Origin: WLNJ01 sp037131165
GTDB taxonomy: Bacteria > Actinomycetota > Thermoleophilia > Solirubrobacterales > Solirubrobacteraceae
Reading direction: 5' to 3'
NCBI GenBank assembly: GCA_037131165.1
Contig: JBAXRO010000014.1
Span: forward strand, 1-37,811
Length of the DNA stretch: 37,811 nucleotides
The notes below the pieces were generated by a model that saw only the letters and a program-made list of their open reading frames with translations, was not told the origin of the DNA and did no database searches. The position numbers were made by a program, and so were the translations under genes. Shown here piece by piece: positions 8,343-16,283 of the stretch. Position 1 is the first letter of the stretch, and each line of letters opens with the position of its first letter.

Positions 8343-10024
8343 GCGTCCCTGAGCGCGACCCCCGCAGTCTGTTCAAGCTCGACTGGTTCGAGCTGCTGGT
8401 GCTGGTGATGGTGGCGTGCCTGTCGATGGTGGTCCTGGCATACCTGTTGGCTATCGGCCGGATCCCGACAGGAGCCGATGGCGTGTACCCGGTGGACCAG
8501 CTCCAGTACCTCACCTGGGTGCGGCAGGCATCGGAGCACTTCCTGATCGGTAACGAGTTCGACATGAAGGGGGATTACAGGGTGTTCCTGCACCCGGGAT
8601 TCCTGCTCTCGGGGATGCTGCACAGGGTCACGGGTCTGTCGCTCCAGGCCTCGTACGCGGGGCTGTGGAAGCCGGTGTCCGTGCTCGTCGTGTTCTTCGG
8701 TGCGCTTGCGTATGCCCGGCGGCTGCTTCCCCCCGGTTGGCCGGCCAGGGTGGGACTCGTCCTCGCGATCTTCGCGATCCCACCGTGGGGAGCGTTTCTC
8801 AAGCTCGGAGACCTTGCGTCCCCGCTGACGATCTTCCGGCTGGACTTCTTCTCTTGGGAGACGTGGTCCGGGAACTACCTGCAGGGCTACTCGATGACCG
8901 CGATCGCTGTGTTCTCGGTGCCGCTCGTGCTGCTCGGGGTAGAGAGGGCGCGGGCAGGCTCAAATCGATATCTGGCAGCCTCGGCCGCCGGGGCCCTGCT
9001 GGTTACCTGGCTGCAGCCGTGGCAGGGAGCGGAACTGCTGTTCGTGATCGTCGGAGTCGAAGCTTGGCGTTGGTGGAGGCAGGGAGAAAGGGCAGATCCG
9101 AGGCTGTTCGCCGTTGTTGTTGCGGGCACCGTTCCTGCTGCTTACTACTGGGTGTTGTCGAAGCGTGACCCCTCGTGGGAGTTGGCTGGAATCGCCAACG
9201 CCGCCCATGCGAGTCCGATGTGGCACTGGCCGCTCTGGCTGATCCTGATCTCGATCCTGCCCTTGGCGCTGCCGGCGGCACTTGCCTTCCGGGCAAGGGA
9301 CAACGATTGGCAGAACCTGGCCGTGCGTTTCTACCCGTTCGCGATCGCGCTCGTCTACCTGCTCCCGGTCGGGACGTTCCCCTTCCATTCGGTTCAGGGA
9401 CTGACCATTCCTTTGGCGATGCTTGCCGTCCAAGGCATGACCAAGTGGCGGCCGAGCAGGATCCCTCGGCCGCGCGCCGTTTGGGTGGTGCCGGCGGTCG
9501 CTCTGCTGATAGTGCCCGGCACGATTCACCGGACCTGGAGCGGATGGGACAGCATCCAGCGAGTGGCCTTCCCTTGGTACATCGAGAGTGGTGACCAGAG
9601 AGCACTCGATTTCCTCGAGAACGATCCCCGGCCCGGCGTGGTCTTCGCTGGAGAATGGTCCGGTCCGCTGATTCCCGCTGAGACCGGGCGGGAGGTGTAC
9701 CTCGGAATGACCTCCTGGACCCCCAGCTACGACAAGCGGGCCCTCCTCGTGACTGCGGTTCTGAGCGGGAAGTTCGGCAAGGACAAGCTGAGCTCGAAGC
9801 AGATCCGGACCTTCATGGCCGCAGTCGGTGCGAGGTTCATCTTCCAGCCCTGCGTCGCAGCGACGAGCAACTTCGGGATGCACACGACGGCGAGCCGGCG
9901 CCTGCTCGACCGCGATCTCGGCCCGTTGCTCGAGGAACGGCGCGATTTCGGCTGCGCCCGCGTCTACGTGCTGCGTTCCACTCCGGCATCCGAGCGCGTT
10001 GGACGCGCGGTGGGCCTCGGTTAG
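8339..10024 (+). CDS. Polytopic membrane protein, copy 2 of the four-member family
   Basis: 561 residues with the same plan as the gene before it, but without the long acidic tail. It carries YPVDQLQYLTWVRQASEH (Asp53), VFLHPGFLLSG, LWKPVSVLVVFF, TWLQPWQGAEL, GTFPFHSVQGL and GTIHR, then REVYLGMTSWTP, GARFIFQPC and FGCARVYVL. Between the last two motifs it has a longer insert than the other copies. The start is probably TTG 8339, whose last bases overlap the upstream TGA (TTGA); this gives a length equal to copy 3. The G-rich stretch just before it may serve as a ribosome site. The open frame reaches back to 8267, but that sequence belongs to copy 1. Translation is probably coupled to copy 1. 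Function is unknown; a GT-C-like transferase is the best guess. Confidence 0.72.
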   Translation: MSVPERDPRSLFKLDWFELLVLVMVACLSMVVLAYLLAIGRIPTGADGVYPVDQLQYLTWVRQASEHFLIGNEFDMKGDYRVFLHPGFLLSGMLHRVTGLSLQASYAGLWKPVSVLVVFFGALAYARRLLPPGWPARVGLVLAIFAIPPWGAFLKLGDLASPLTIFRLDFFSWETWSGNYLQGYSMTAIAVFSVPLVLLGVERARAGSNRYLAASAAGALLVTWLQPWQGAELLFVIVGVEAWRWWRQGERADPRLFAVVVAGTVPAAYYWVLSKRDPSWELAGIANAAHASPMWHWPLWLILISILPLALPAALAFRARDNDWQNLAVRFYPFAIALVYLLPVGTFPFHSVQGLTIPLAMLAVQGMTKWRPSRIPRPRAVWVVPAVALLIVPGTIHRTWSGWDSIQRVAFPWYIESGDQRALDFLENDPRPGVVFAGEWSGPLIPAETGREVYLGMTSWTPSYDKRALLVTAVLSGKFGKDKLSSKQIRTFMAAVGARFIFQPCVAATSNFGMHTTASRRLLDRDLGPLLEERRDFGCARVYVLRSTPASERVGRAVGLG

Positions 10025-10026
10025 GG

Positions 10027-11712
10027 ATGAGCGCGACCGCTTCGGCTCCGGGGGTTGGATCGCGTCCAAGGCGGTTGTTCGGACTCGATTGGTTCGAAAT
10101 GCTCGTCCTGCTGGGCTGCGTGGCAACGTCCTTCGCGGTGATTGGACCGCTCCTGGCAACAGGTCGCCATCTCACGGGGGGCGACGGTCTCTACCCGGTC
10201 GATCAGCTCCAGTACCTCAGCTGGATCAGGCAGGCGGCCGATCACGGGCTGATCGCCAATCGGTGGGACATGGCGCCGGACACCCGCGTGTTCCTCCACC
10301 CTGCATGGCTGATCTCGGGCGGCGCCGCCCATTGGCTCGGCTTGCCGATCGAGTTCTCGAACTTCGCGATCTGGAAGCCCGTCTCGATCCTGGTCGCGTT
10401 CATAGCCTGCCGGCAGTACACGAGGCGGATGCTCAAGCCGGTCTGGCCCGCCCGAGTGGGTCTCGTGCTGGCGCTGTTCACGCTCGTCCCGGCCAGCACT
10501 GTTCTCGGGTTCTTCGGGGCTGGATCGAATCTCCGCTACAACCTCGACTTCATCACGTCGGAGATGTGGCCCGGCCAGCAACTGATCGGATACGAGGTCG
10601 GTGCCATCGCTGTATTCCTCGTTCCGTTGATCCTGCTTGGGCTCGAGCGCTCGCGCGGCACTGCGAGGGTGGGCCTCCTCGCAGTCTGTTCCGCCGGGGC
10701 GTTGCTCGTCACTTGGCTCCAGCCTTGGCAGGGGGCGGAACTCGTCATCATCGTCTGCGCCACCGAGCTGTGGCGATGGTGGAGGAACAACGAGCGCCCT
10801 TGGCTGCCGATGCTGGCTGTCCCCGTTCTCGGCACCCTGCCGGCTATCTACTACTTCGTCCTCGAGCAGACCGATCCAGCTTGGCAGCTCTATGGCAAGG
10901 AGAACTCGGCAACCGCCAACCCGATCTGGGACTGGTCTTGGTGGGCCGTGGCAATCTGCCTGCTCCCGCTTGCCCTGCCGGCTCTCCTTGGTTTATGGCG
11001 CAAGGCGTCGGACTGGCAGGGAACCGCCGTGAGGATCTGGCCGATTGCGGTTGCGTTCGTCTATCTGCAGCCCAGTGGGACGTTTCCCTTCCACGCGGTG
11101 CAAGGCCTTTCGATCCCGCTCGCCGTTCTGGCGGTCCAAGGACTGACCACAAACCGCCCGAGCCGGGTTCCCGCGCCACGCTGGTGGTGGGTTGTTCCGG
11201 CACTCCTGATCCTGGCCATTCCGGGGCCGATCCACCGGCTGAGGATGGCGAAGACGAACGTCGATACCCGGTTGTTCCCCTATGAGTTCGGCCCCGGTGA
11301 GCGCGAAGCGCTCGACTGGCTGAATTCCGAGCCGACTCCGGGAGCTGTGCTTGCCGAGGCATACGGTGGGCTGCTCGTTCCGGCGTTCGCTGGTCGGGAG
11401 GCCTACATGGGCACGCCGTCGCTCACCCGGGATTACAAGCTGAGGCAGGGGGCCATGTTCATCCTGCTCTACGGCAACATGAAGCCGACTGCGGCGCGTG
11501 AGTTCGTCCGCGCATCGGGCGCTCGCTTCATCTTCCTCAGCTGCCAGCCGGGCGAGAGGCCTCAGCGCGACCTCTCGCCGGTGCTCGGCCCGCTCGTCCA
11601 GCGCAAGCTTGCCTTTGGGTGTTCCCGTGTCTATGTGCTCAAGCCGACCCCTGCTTCCCGGAAGCTGCAAACGGCCTCAGGGCGAACGCTCGAACAGCTG
11701 CTCAAGCCTTGA
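10027..11712 (+). CDS. Polytopic membrane protein, copy 3 of the four-member family
   Basis: 561 residues, starting 2 bases after the stop of copy 2. It has YPVDQLQYLSWIRQAADH (Asp59), VFLHPAWLISG, IWKPVSILVAF, TWLQPWQGAEL, GTFPFHAVQGL and GPIHR in the membrane part. The C-terminal domain has GREAYMGTPSLT where the other copies read SWTP, then GARFIFLSC and FGCSRVYVL. The two cysteines of the C-terminal domain are kept. The 3' end overlaps the convergent GT-B gene by 36 bases. Same inferred role as copies 1 and 2; three such genes in a row suggest that each adds a different sugar or makes a different linkage. Confidence 0.74.
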   Translation: MSATASAPGVGSRPRRLFGLDWFEMLVLLGCVATSFAVIGPLLATGRHLTGGDGLYPVDQLQYLSWIRQAADHGLIANRWDMAPDTRVFLHPAWLISGGAAHWLGLPIEFSNFAIWKPVSILVAFIACRQYTRRMLKPVWPARVGLVLALFTLVPASTVLGFFGAGSNLRYNLDFITSEMWPGQQLIGYEVGAIAVFLVPLILLGLERSRGTARVGLLAVCSAGALLVTWLQPWQGAELVIIVCATELWRWWRNNERPWLPMLAVPVLGTLPAIYYFVLEQTDPAWQLYGKENSATANPIWDWSWWAVAICLLPLALPALLGLWRKASDWQGTAVRIWPIAVAFVYLQPSGTFPFHAVQGLSIPLAVLAVQGLTTNRPSRVPAPRWWWVVPALLILAIPGPIHRLRMAKTNVDTRLFPYEFGPGEREALDWLNSEPTPGAVLAEAYGGLLVPAFAGREAYMGTPSLTRDYKLRQGAMFILLYGNMKPTAAREFVRASGARFIFLSCQPGERPQRDLSPVLGPLVQRKLAFGCSRVYVLKPTPASRKLQTASGRTLEQLLKP

Positions 11713-12833
11713 TGCCACCTGATCGGGGCTGTGGAGTAGCCGTGCCCGCGCTGCCCCGGACTCTCCCATCCGGTCGAGATCGCGGGCGGGCATCGCGAGC
11801 AGTTCCCTCGCTGCGGCGGCAATCGATCCGGGGTCACCGGGGGTAGCGAGACGACCGCAGTCCTCGGTCACGAGTTCCGGAATCCCCGGCTGCGAGGTCG
11901 ACAGGATCGGCAGTCCCGCAGCCATGGCCTCGACTATCGCGGTTGGGCGCCCGTCGCGATCCCCGTCGGTTGCGGTCCTGGGAGTGAGGGCGAACAGGGA
12001 GGCGGCTCGCATGGCATCCGCGACACGCCCGTGCTCAAGCGGTCCGATCAGTTCGACGAGCGCACCGCTCCCCTTCACCTGTTCTTCGAGGTCCCCGCGC
12101 AACGGCCCGTCGCCGATTATCTGGAGCGGACGCCCGCCAAGGGCGCCGGCTGCTGCGCAATCGATCAAATCATCGAACCCCTTCTTTTCAACGAGGCGAC
12201 CCACCGCCAGCACCGGTCCGTCGTGCTCGCGCTTCCCGTCGCGAGCGAATGCCTCGACGTCGACCGCCACCCCGATCTCGACAATCGAGGCCGATCGGTC
12301 AGGTGCCGCCGCCCGGAGTTGCTCAGCGACGTGGCCGCTGCAGGCCCTGACGAAAGTGGCGGCCCGGATGTTGACCGCAAGCGCGGCGGGATCGGAGTAG
12401 GCATCGGCTCCGTGAGCGGTGAAGGAAAACGGGCGGGAGCTCAGCGCGGCGAGCAGTCGAGCGATGTCGGCTGCCTCCGTTGCGAAGTGAGCGTGGATGT
12501 GATCGCTCGCGATGGCGGCCGAACGAAGGGGGCCAGCCGAAGCAGGCCGCGCAGGCGCCTCGATCCACCCGGCGGTGGCCACGATGCCTCGCGCGTGAGC
12601 TGCCGCCCGACTGCGCCGGGAGCCGAGGCTGCCGCTTTGCCCGCCTCGATCAGGCGTTCACGGGCGCCGAACTGAGTCGTCCAGAGGGCGGGTGCCGGGG
12701 CGTCACCTCCCAGGCCGGGGGCGATGGCGGCAACCGACACATCGACCCCGGCTGCGATCAGCGCCTCGATCTCCTTGACGACAAATGTCTGCGAAAGCTC
12801 CGGGTAGCGCTCGAGGACATAGAGCACCTTCAT
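11677..12833 (-). pseudogene. GT-B (GT4-type) glycosyltransferase with an apparent one-base frameshift
   Basis: The two halves of one glycosyltransferase lie in different frames. The first starts at ATG 12833 (KVLYVLERYPELSQTFVVKEIEAL, typical GT4 N-terminus) and stays open to 12441. The second is read to the TGA at 11677 and contains HIHAHFATEAADIARLL, FTAHGADAY, VLAVGRLVEKKGFDDLI, IIGDGPLRGDLE, and the donor-site region from PTAIVEAMAAGLPIL. The match passes from one frame to the other near 12520-12580. Adding a single base at the G-run at 12528-12532 (C-run on the coding strand) would join them as RLAPLRSAAIASDHIHAHF, a natural sequence for this family, giving 385 residues. It may be a real mutation or an assembly or sequencing error. 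All C-terminal motifs are intact, which suggests recent loss or an error. It starts 1 base after the flippase stop, so the two form an operon. Confidence 0.72.
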
Positions 12834-12834
12834 C

Positions 12835-14325
12835 TCAAGTCCCTGCTGTCGGGGTCGGTGCCAGTCCTCTGGTCCTGACATAACTGAGCGCCTCGTTGAG
12901 AAGCCTGCGTTCAAGTGTGATCGTCAGGGCGACGTAGGCGGCGACGTAGAGAACCAGCTGGGCGAGCGAGACGGCCAGATCGCGTGGGTCGGATCCCTCG
13001 AACAGGCGCCAGCAAATCACAGGCACGCAGGCGAGAAGGGGCGGCACGAAGGCGCGCCCTGCCAGTCGGGCGATCCGAACTGAGGGCAGGAGGTTGCGCA
13101 TGTAGGCCCAACGAAGCCCTCCGGCCACGATGTTCACAGCGAACAGGCCCCATCCGAACCCGCTGGCTCCAAATGCCAGAAGGAGGGGAAGCGGCGCCGC
13201 CAGGAAGGCGAACAGGCCGGCGATTGCGTAGACGGTCTGGGGGCGGGTGCGCCCGACTGCCCGATGGAAGGCAGTCCAGTTGAAGCCGAGCTGGTAGATC
13301 GCGGTCGAGACCCCGATCAGCTGGATCAGGGCGGTCGCCGGGATCCACTTCTCTCCGAGTGCGTGGGCGATCAGGTCTGGAGTGAACAGGGCGAGGATCG
13401 CCCCGAAGGGAAGTGCCCACATCGCTGTCAGGCGGTTGCTCTTCTCGAACGCCTCTGCCATGCGGGCCGGCTTGTCGGCGATCGCGCAGATCGCGGGGTA
13501 GATCGTCTGGGTTATCAGCTGGTCCGCCCGGTCGGCGTAACGGGTCAGGGTCACGGCGAGAGTCAGGTAGCCGACGCCAGCCAGCCCGAGCTTGGCCTCG
13601 AAGGCGAAGGTCTGGCCCTGGCGGATCATGAGCCCGCAAACCGCTGCGAGGAAGATTGGCGCGCTGAAGGTCAGGTATCGGCGCGCGGCCTTCCCGTGCA
13701 GCTTGATCCGCAGCGGGTACGGACTGATCACTGCAGCCATCACTGCGGCGGCCGCGTTCCCCGTCAGGGCGCCGATCACCAGCGACCATGCACCGAGATC
13801 GGCCAAGAGTGCAGCGACGGTTGCGATCAGGGTCACGGCCGGGACGATCGCCTGTAGGGCGCGCTGGCGGACGAAATCCATCCGCCTGAGGAACACCCAT
13901 GCCGGTGCCTGAAGCGCGAACAGGATCGGCAGCAGGGAGAGGGCGAGCATCAACGGAACGAGCGAGCTGTCCCCGTAGAGGCTGCCGACCAGCGGAGCGA
14001 GGGCGGCTGTCATCAGGGCGAACCCGGCGGAGAGGGCGAGGTCGAGGGTGAAGGCGTGCTGGAAGGCCTCGACCTGATCCTCTTGCTCCTGCTGGACGAA
14101 GGCCTCGTCGATGCCGATTTGCTTGAGCGAGAGGAGGGTCATCACAGTCACCGAGACGATCCCGTACAGCCCCACTTGATCGGCGTCGAGCAGCCTCGCG
14201 ACGACGACGGCCTGGACTACGCCCAGTGACTCGACTGCGATCAGGAACGCCCCGTTGATGATCGCGCCGCGAGCGGCCCTGCTTCGAAGCTCGCTGCGGG
14301 GAAAGGCAAAGCGTTCGTTCGCCAT
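12835..14325 (-). CDS. Wzx-type lipid-linked oligosaccharide flippase (MOP superfamily), first copy
   Basis: Integral membrane transporter of 496 residues with about 14 hydrophobic segments and no soluble domain, the normal size for Wzx/RfbX-type flippases. The N-terminal GAIINGAFLIAVESLGVVQ followed by VVARLLDADQVGLYGIV is the typical first pair of helices, with the ARLL-x-x-x-x-GLY motif. Such proteins move polyprenyl-diphosphate glycans across the cytoplasmic membrane. The start is ATG 14325, which has TACGCT 9 bases upstream; the frame stays open to 14700, but that part is antisense to the GT2 gene. The GT-B gene follows after 1 base. A second flippase is encoded at 19438-20808, so the locus may handle two glycans. 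Confidence 0.87.
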   Translation of the reverse strand: MANERFAFPRSELRSRAARGAIINGAFLIAVESLGVVQAVVVARLLDADQVGLYGIVSVTVMTLLSLKQIGIDEAFVQQEQEDQVEAFQHAFTLDLALSAGFALMTAALAPLVGSLYGDSSLVPLMLALSLLPILFALQAPAWVFLRRMDFVRQRALQAIVPAVTLIATVAALLADLGAWSLVIGALTGNAAAAVMAAVISPYPLRIKLHGKAARRYLTFSAPIFLAAVCGLMIRQGQTFAFEAKLGLAGVGYLTLAVTLTRYADRADQLITQTIYPAICAIADKPARMAEAFEKSNRLTAMWALPFGAILALFTPDLIAHALGEKWIPATALIQLIGVSTAIYQLGFNWTAFHRAVGRTRPQTVYAIAGLFAFLAAPLPLLLAFGASGFGWGLFAVNIVAGGLRWAYMRNLLPSVRIARLAGRAFVPPLLACVPVICWRLFEGSDPRDLAVSLAQLVLYVAAYVALTITLERRLLNEALSYVRTRGLAPTPTAGT

Positions 14326-14334
14326 CGAGTGCGG

Positions 14335-14340
14335 AGCGTA
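14335..14340 (-). promoter_or_regulatory. -10 box TACGCT, leaderless-type, for the first flippase
   Basis: TACGCT on the minus strand is 9 bases from ATG 14325. It pairs with the divergent box at 14368; only 55 bases separate the two start codons. Confidence 0.5.
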
Positions 14341-14367
14341 CCGCTGCCGACCAACGGCGCCCCGCTC

Positions 14368-14373
14368 TATTGT
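14368..14373 (+). promoter_or_regulatory. -10 box TATTGT, leaderless-type, for the GT2 gene
   Basis: TATTGT is 7 bases upstream of GTG 14381. It decides the start of that gene, whose frame is open much further upstream. Confidence 0.5.
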
Positions 14374-14380
14374 CCATGTC

Positions 14381-15388
14381 GTGAGGGGGCGAGATGCTGC
14401 CGGCGAAGCGACCGGGGGAGACGACGGACGCGGGTCCGCAGCCCGTCCGGCGGTAAGCGTCGTCGTAGCGACCCGGGACCGGCGCCAACGGCTCGGGCGG
14501 CTTCTCGACGCGCTCGAGGCCCAGACCGTGGGCCGCAGCTCGTTCGAATTGATCGTGATCGACGACGGGTCTGCAGACGGGACATCCCAACTCCTCGAGG
14601 GGAGGGTCGAGCGGCTGATCCGCCACGAGCAGTCAACCGGGCCGGCGATTGCCCGCCAAGCAGGTTGGCAGGCTTCGCGCTCGGATCTGATCGCCTTCAC
14701 CGACGATGACTGCAGGCCCGAGCCCGACTGGCTCGAGCGTGCCCTGGTCGCTCATCGGGATGCTCCGGGTTCGATCGTCCAAGGTCAGACGAGGCCCGAT
14801 CCGGAGGAAGCCCACCTGCTTCCCGATCCGCTCTCGCGGTCGATCCGCGTCGATGGGCTCGGCCCGTTCTTCCAAACCTGCAACGTCTTCTACCCCAAGG
14901 CCCTCTTGGAACTGACCGGGGGTTTCGACCCGACGATCCCTCGCCCCTCGGTCGAGGATGCCGACCTCGCCATGAGGGCGCTCGCCACCGGCTGCGGTGC
15001 CGTCTACGCCGAGGATGCGGTAGTCAACCACGCAGTCGAGGTCCAGCCGCTCGCACATGCCGTGAGAGGGGCGAGGAGGTGGGCCTCCCTCATTCCACTG
15101 GTTGAACGCCACCCCGAACTCCGCAGCGCCTTCCCCTGGCGGGGGTTGGTTTGGCGGGAGACCCATGCACGACTCCTGCTGGCGATCGCCGGGCTCGGCC
15201 TTGCCGGAGCCACAGGACGCAAGGCTTTCCTCCTCTGGGTGATTCCCTACCTGACACTCAGGCATGGCTGGTATCCGGTCTCGCTCCTGAGGACCCTGCG
15301 GACGCTTCCCAAGGTTGCCCCGGTCGATCTCGCCGAGATCGCCGTTCTCGCCAAGGCGAGCGTCGAGGGAAGGCGGATGCTCCTCTAG
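14381..15388 (+). CDS. GT2 family glycosyltransferase with C-terminal hydrophobic segments
   Basis: 335-residue GT-A transferase. A short Gly/Arg-rich N-terminus leads into AVSVVVATRDRRQRLGRLLDALEAQ, then FELIVIDDGSADGTSQLL, GPAIARQAGW, and IAFTDDDCRPEPDWLE as the metal-binding DxD site. TCNVFYPKALLELTGGFD and SVEDADLAMRAL (the ED catalytic-base motif) complete the GT2 pattern. The last 80 residues include a hydrophobic stretch (LLLAIAGLGLAGATG and the following LLWVIPYLTL) that may lie on or in the membrane. The start at GTG 14381 is set by the -10 box 7 bases upstream. It overlaps the next gene by one base (TAGTG), so the two are cotranscribed. Donor and acceptor are unknown. Confidence 0.86.
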   Translation: MRGRDAAGEATGGDDGRGSAARPAVSVVVATRDRRQRLGRLLDALEAQTVGRSSFELIVIDDGSADGTSQLLEGRVERLIRHEQSTGPAIARQAGWQASRSDLIAFTDDDCRPEPDWLERALVAHRDAPGSIVQGQTRPDPEEAHLLPDPLSRSIRVDGLGPFFQTCNVFYPKALLELTGGFDPTIPRPSVEDADLAMRALATGCGAVYAEDAVVNHAVEVQPLAHAVRGARRWASLIPLVERHPELRSAFPWRGLVWRETHARLLLAIAGLGLAGATGRKAFLLWVIPYLTLRHGWYPVSLLRTLRTLPKVAPVDLAEIAVLAKASVEGRRMLL

Positions 15389-16278
15389 TGCCCGCCCCGG
15401 TGCTCTCGGTCGTCGTTCCGACGCGCGACCGGGCTGCTCTGCTCGAGCGCTGCCTCGACGCGCTCGCCGCTGGCAGGGCTGGCTGCGGCGAGCCGGTCGA
15501 GATCCTCGTGGCCGACGACTGCTCGGTCGACTCGACTCCTGACCTGCTCGCAGCCCGTCCCGACGTTCTCGCAATCAGGCTCGATCAGCCGAGTGGCAGC
15601 AGCGCCGCCCGGAACGCCGCTCTCGAACGGATCTCGGCACCTCTGGTCCTGTTCATCGACGACGACATCGTTATTGGCGACGGCCTGCTCGAGCGCCATC
15701 TCGAGCATCACCGCGACCACGCCGAGGTTGAGGCCGCGCTCGTTGGCCTCGTCACGTGGAGCCGTGAGAAGCCGATCACCGCTCACATGAGGTGGCTGGA
15801 GCGTGGCGGCCCGCTGTTCGCATTCGACACGATCGCCGACCCGGACACGGTTGATCCGAGCCACTTCTGCACTGCCAACGTGAGCGTCAAGGCGAGCCTG
15901 CTCGATCGGGTCGAAGGGCCCTTCAACCCATCGCTGAAGCGCTTCACCGACGTCGAGCTGGGGGCGAGGCTCGCCGAGCAGGGAATGCGGCTGCGCTATG
16001 ACTCGGAGGCGGTCGGCTGGCACCTGCGTCACGACACCCCACGGAGCACCGATGACCGGATGAGGGTGGTCGGGGAAGCTTCGTTGGAGCTTGACCGCCT
16101 CCATCCGGGATTGGCGCCGCCCGCCGGGCCGGACTCGACCGCCACGATGATCAAGGCGACGATCGCGAAGCTGGTCTCCCCGATCGCACCGCTCCTCCCC
16201 GAGAGAACGGCCGACCGGATCTGGTCGGCCCGCGCGGCCTGGGCTTATGCAGAGGGTCGCAGAGGGGCAGGGGGCTGA
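15388..16278 (+). CDS. GT2 family glycosyltransferase
   Basis: 296-residue GT-A transferase. It starts at GTG 15388, which overlaps the stop of the gene before it; the frame is open back to 15151, but that part is a shadow. Motifs are VLSVVVPTRDRAALLERCLDAL, VEILVADDCSVDSTPDLL, GSSAARNAAL, LVLFIDDDIVIGDGLLE as the DxD site, TANVSVKASLL, and FTDVELGARLAEQG with the catalytic-base region. It is related in layout to the preceding GT2 but lacks its hydrophobic tail. It probably adds a sugar in the same glycan. The next gene starts 5 bases downstream, so this run (14381-19522) is one operon. Confidence 0.87.
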   Translation: MPAPVLSVVVPTRDRAALLERCLDALAAGRAGCGEPVEILVADDCSVDSTPDLLAARPDVLAIRLDQPSGSSAARNAALERISAPLVLFIDDDIVIGDGLLERHLEHHRDHAEVEAALVGLVTWSREKPITAHMRWLERGGPLFAFDTIADPDTVDPSHFCTANVSVKASLLDRVEGPFNPSLKRFTDVELGARLAEQGMRLRYDSEAVGWHLRHDTPRSTDDRMRVVGEASLELDRLHPGLAPPAGPDSTATMIKATIAKLVSPIAPLLPERTADRIWSARAAWAYAEGRRGAGG

Positions 16279-16283
16279 GCGCG

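Noticed and set aside
12525..12535. Programmed -1 frameshift as explanation for the split glycosyltransferase
   Set aside because: The coding-strand sequence GCC-CCC-TTC does not fit the X-XXY-YYZ slippery pattern, and I saw no clear downstream pseudoknot; error or mutation is simpler.
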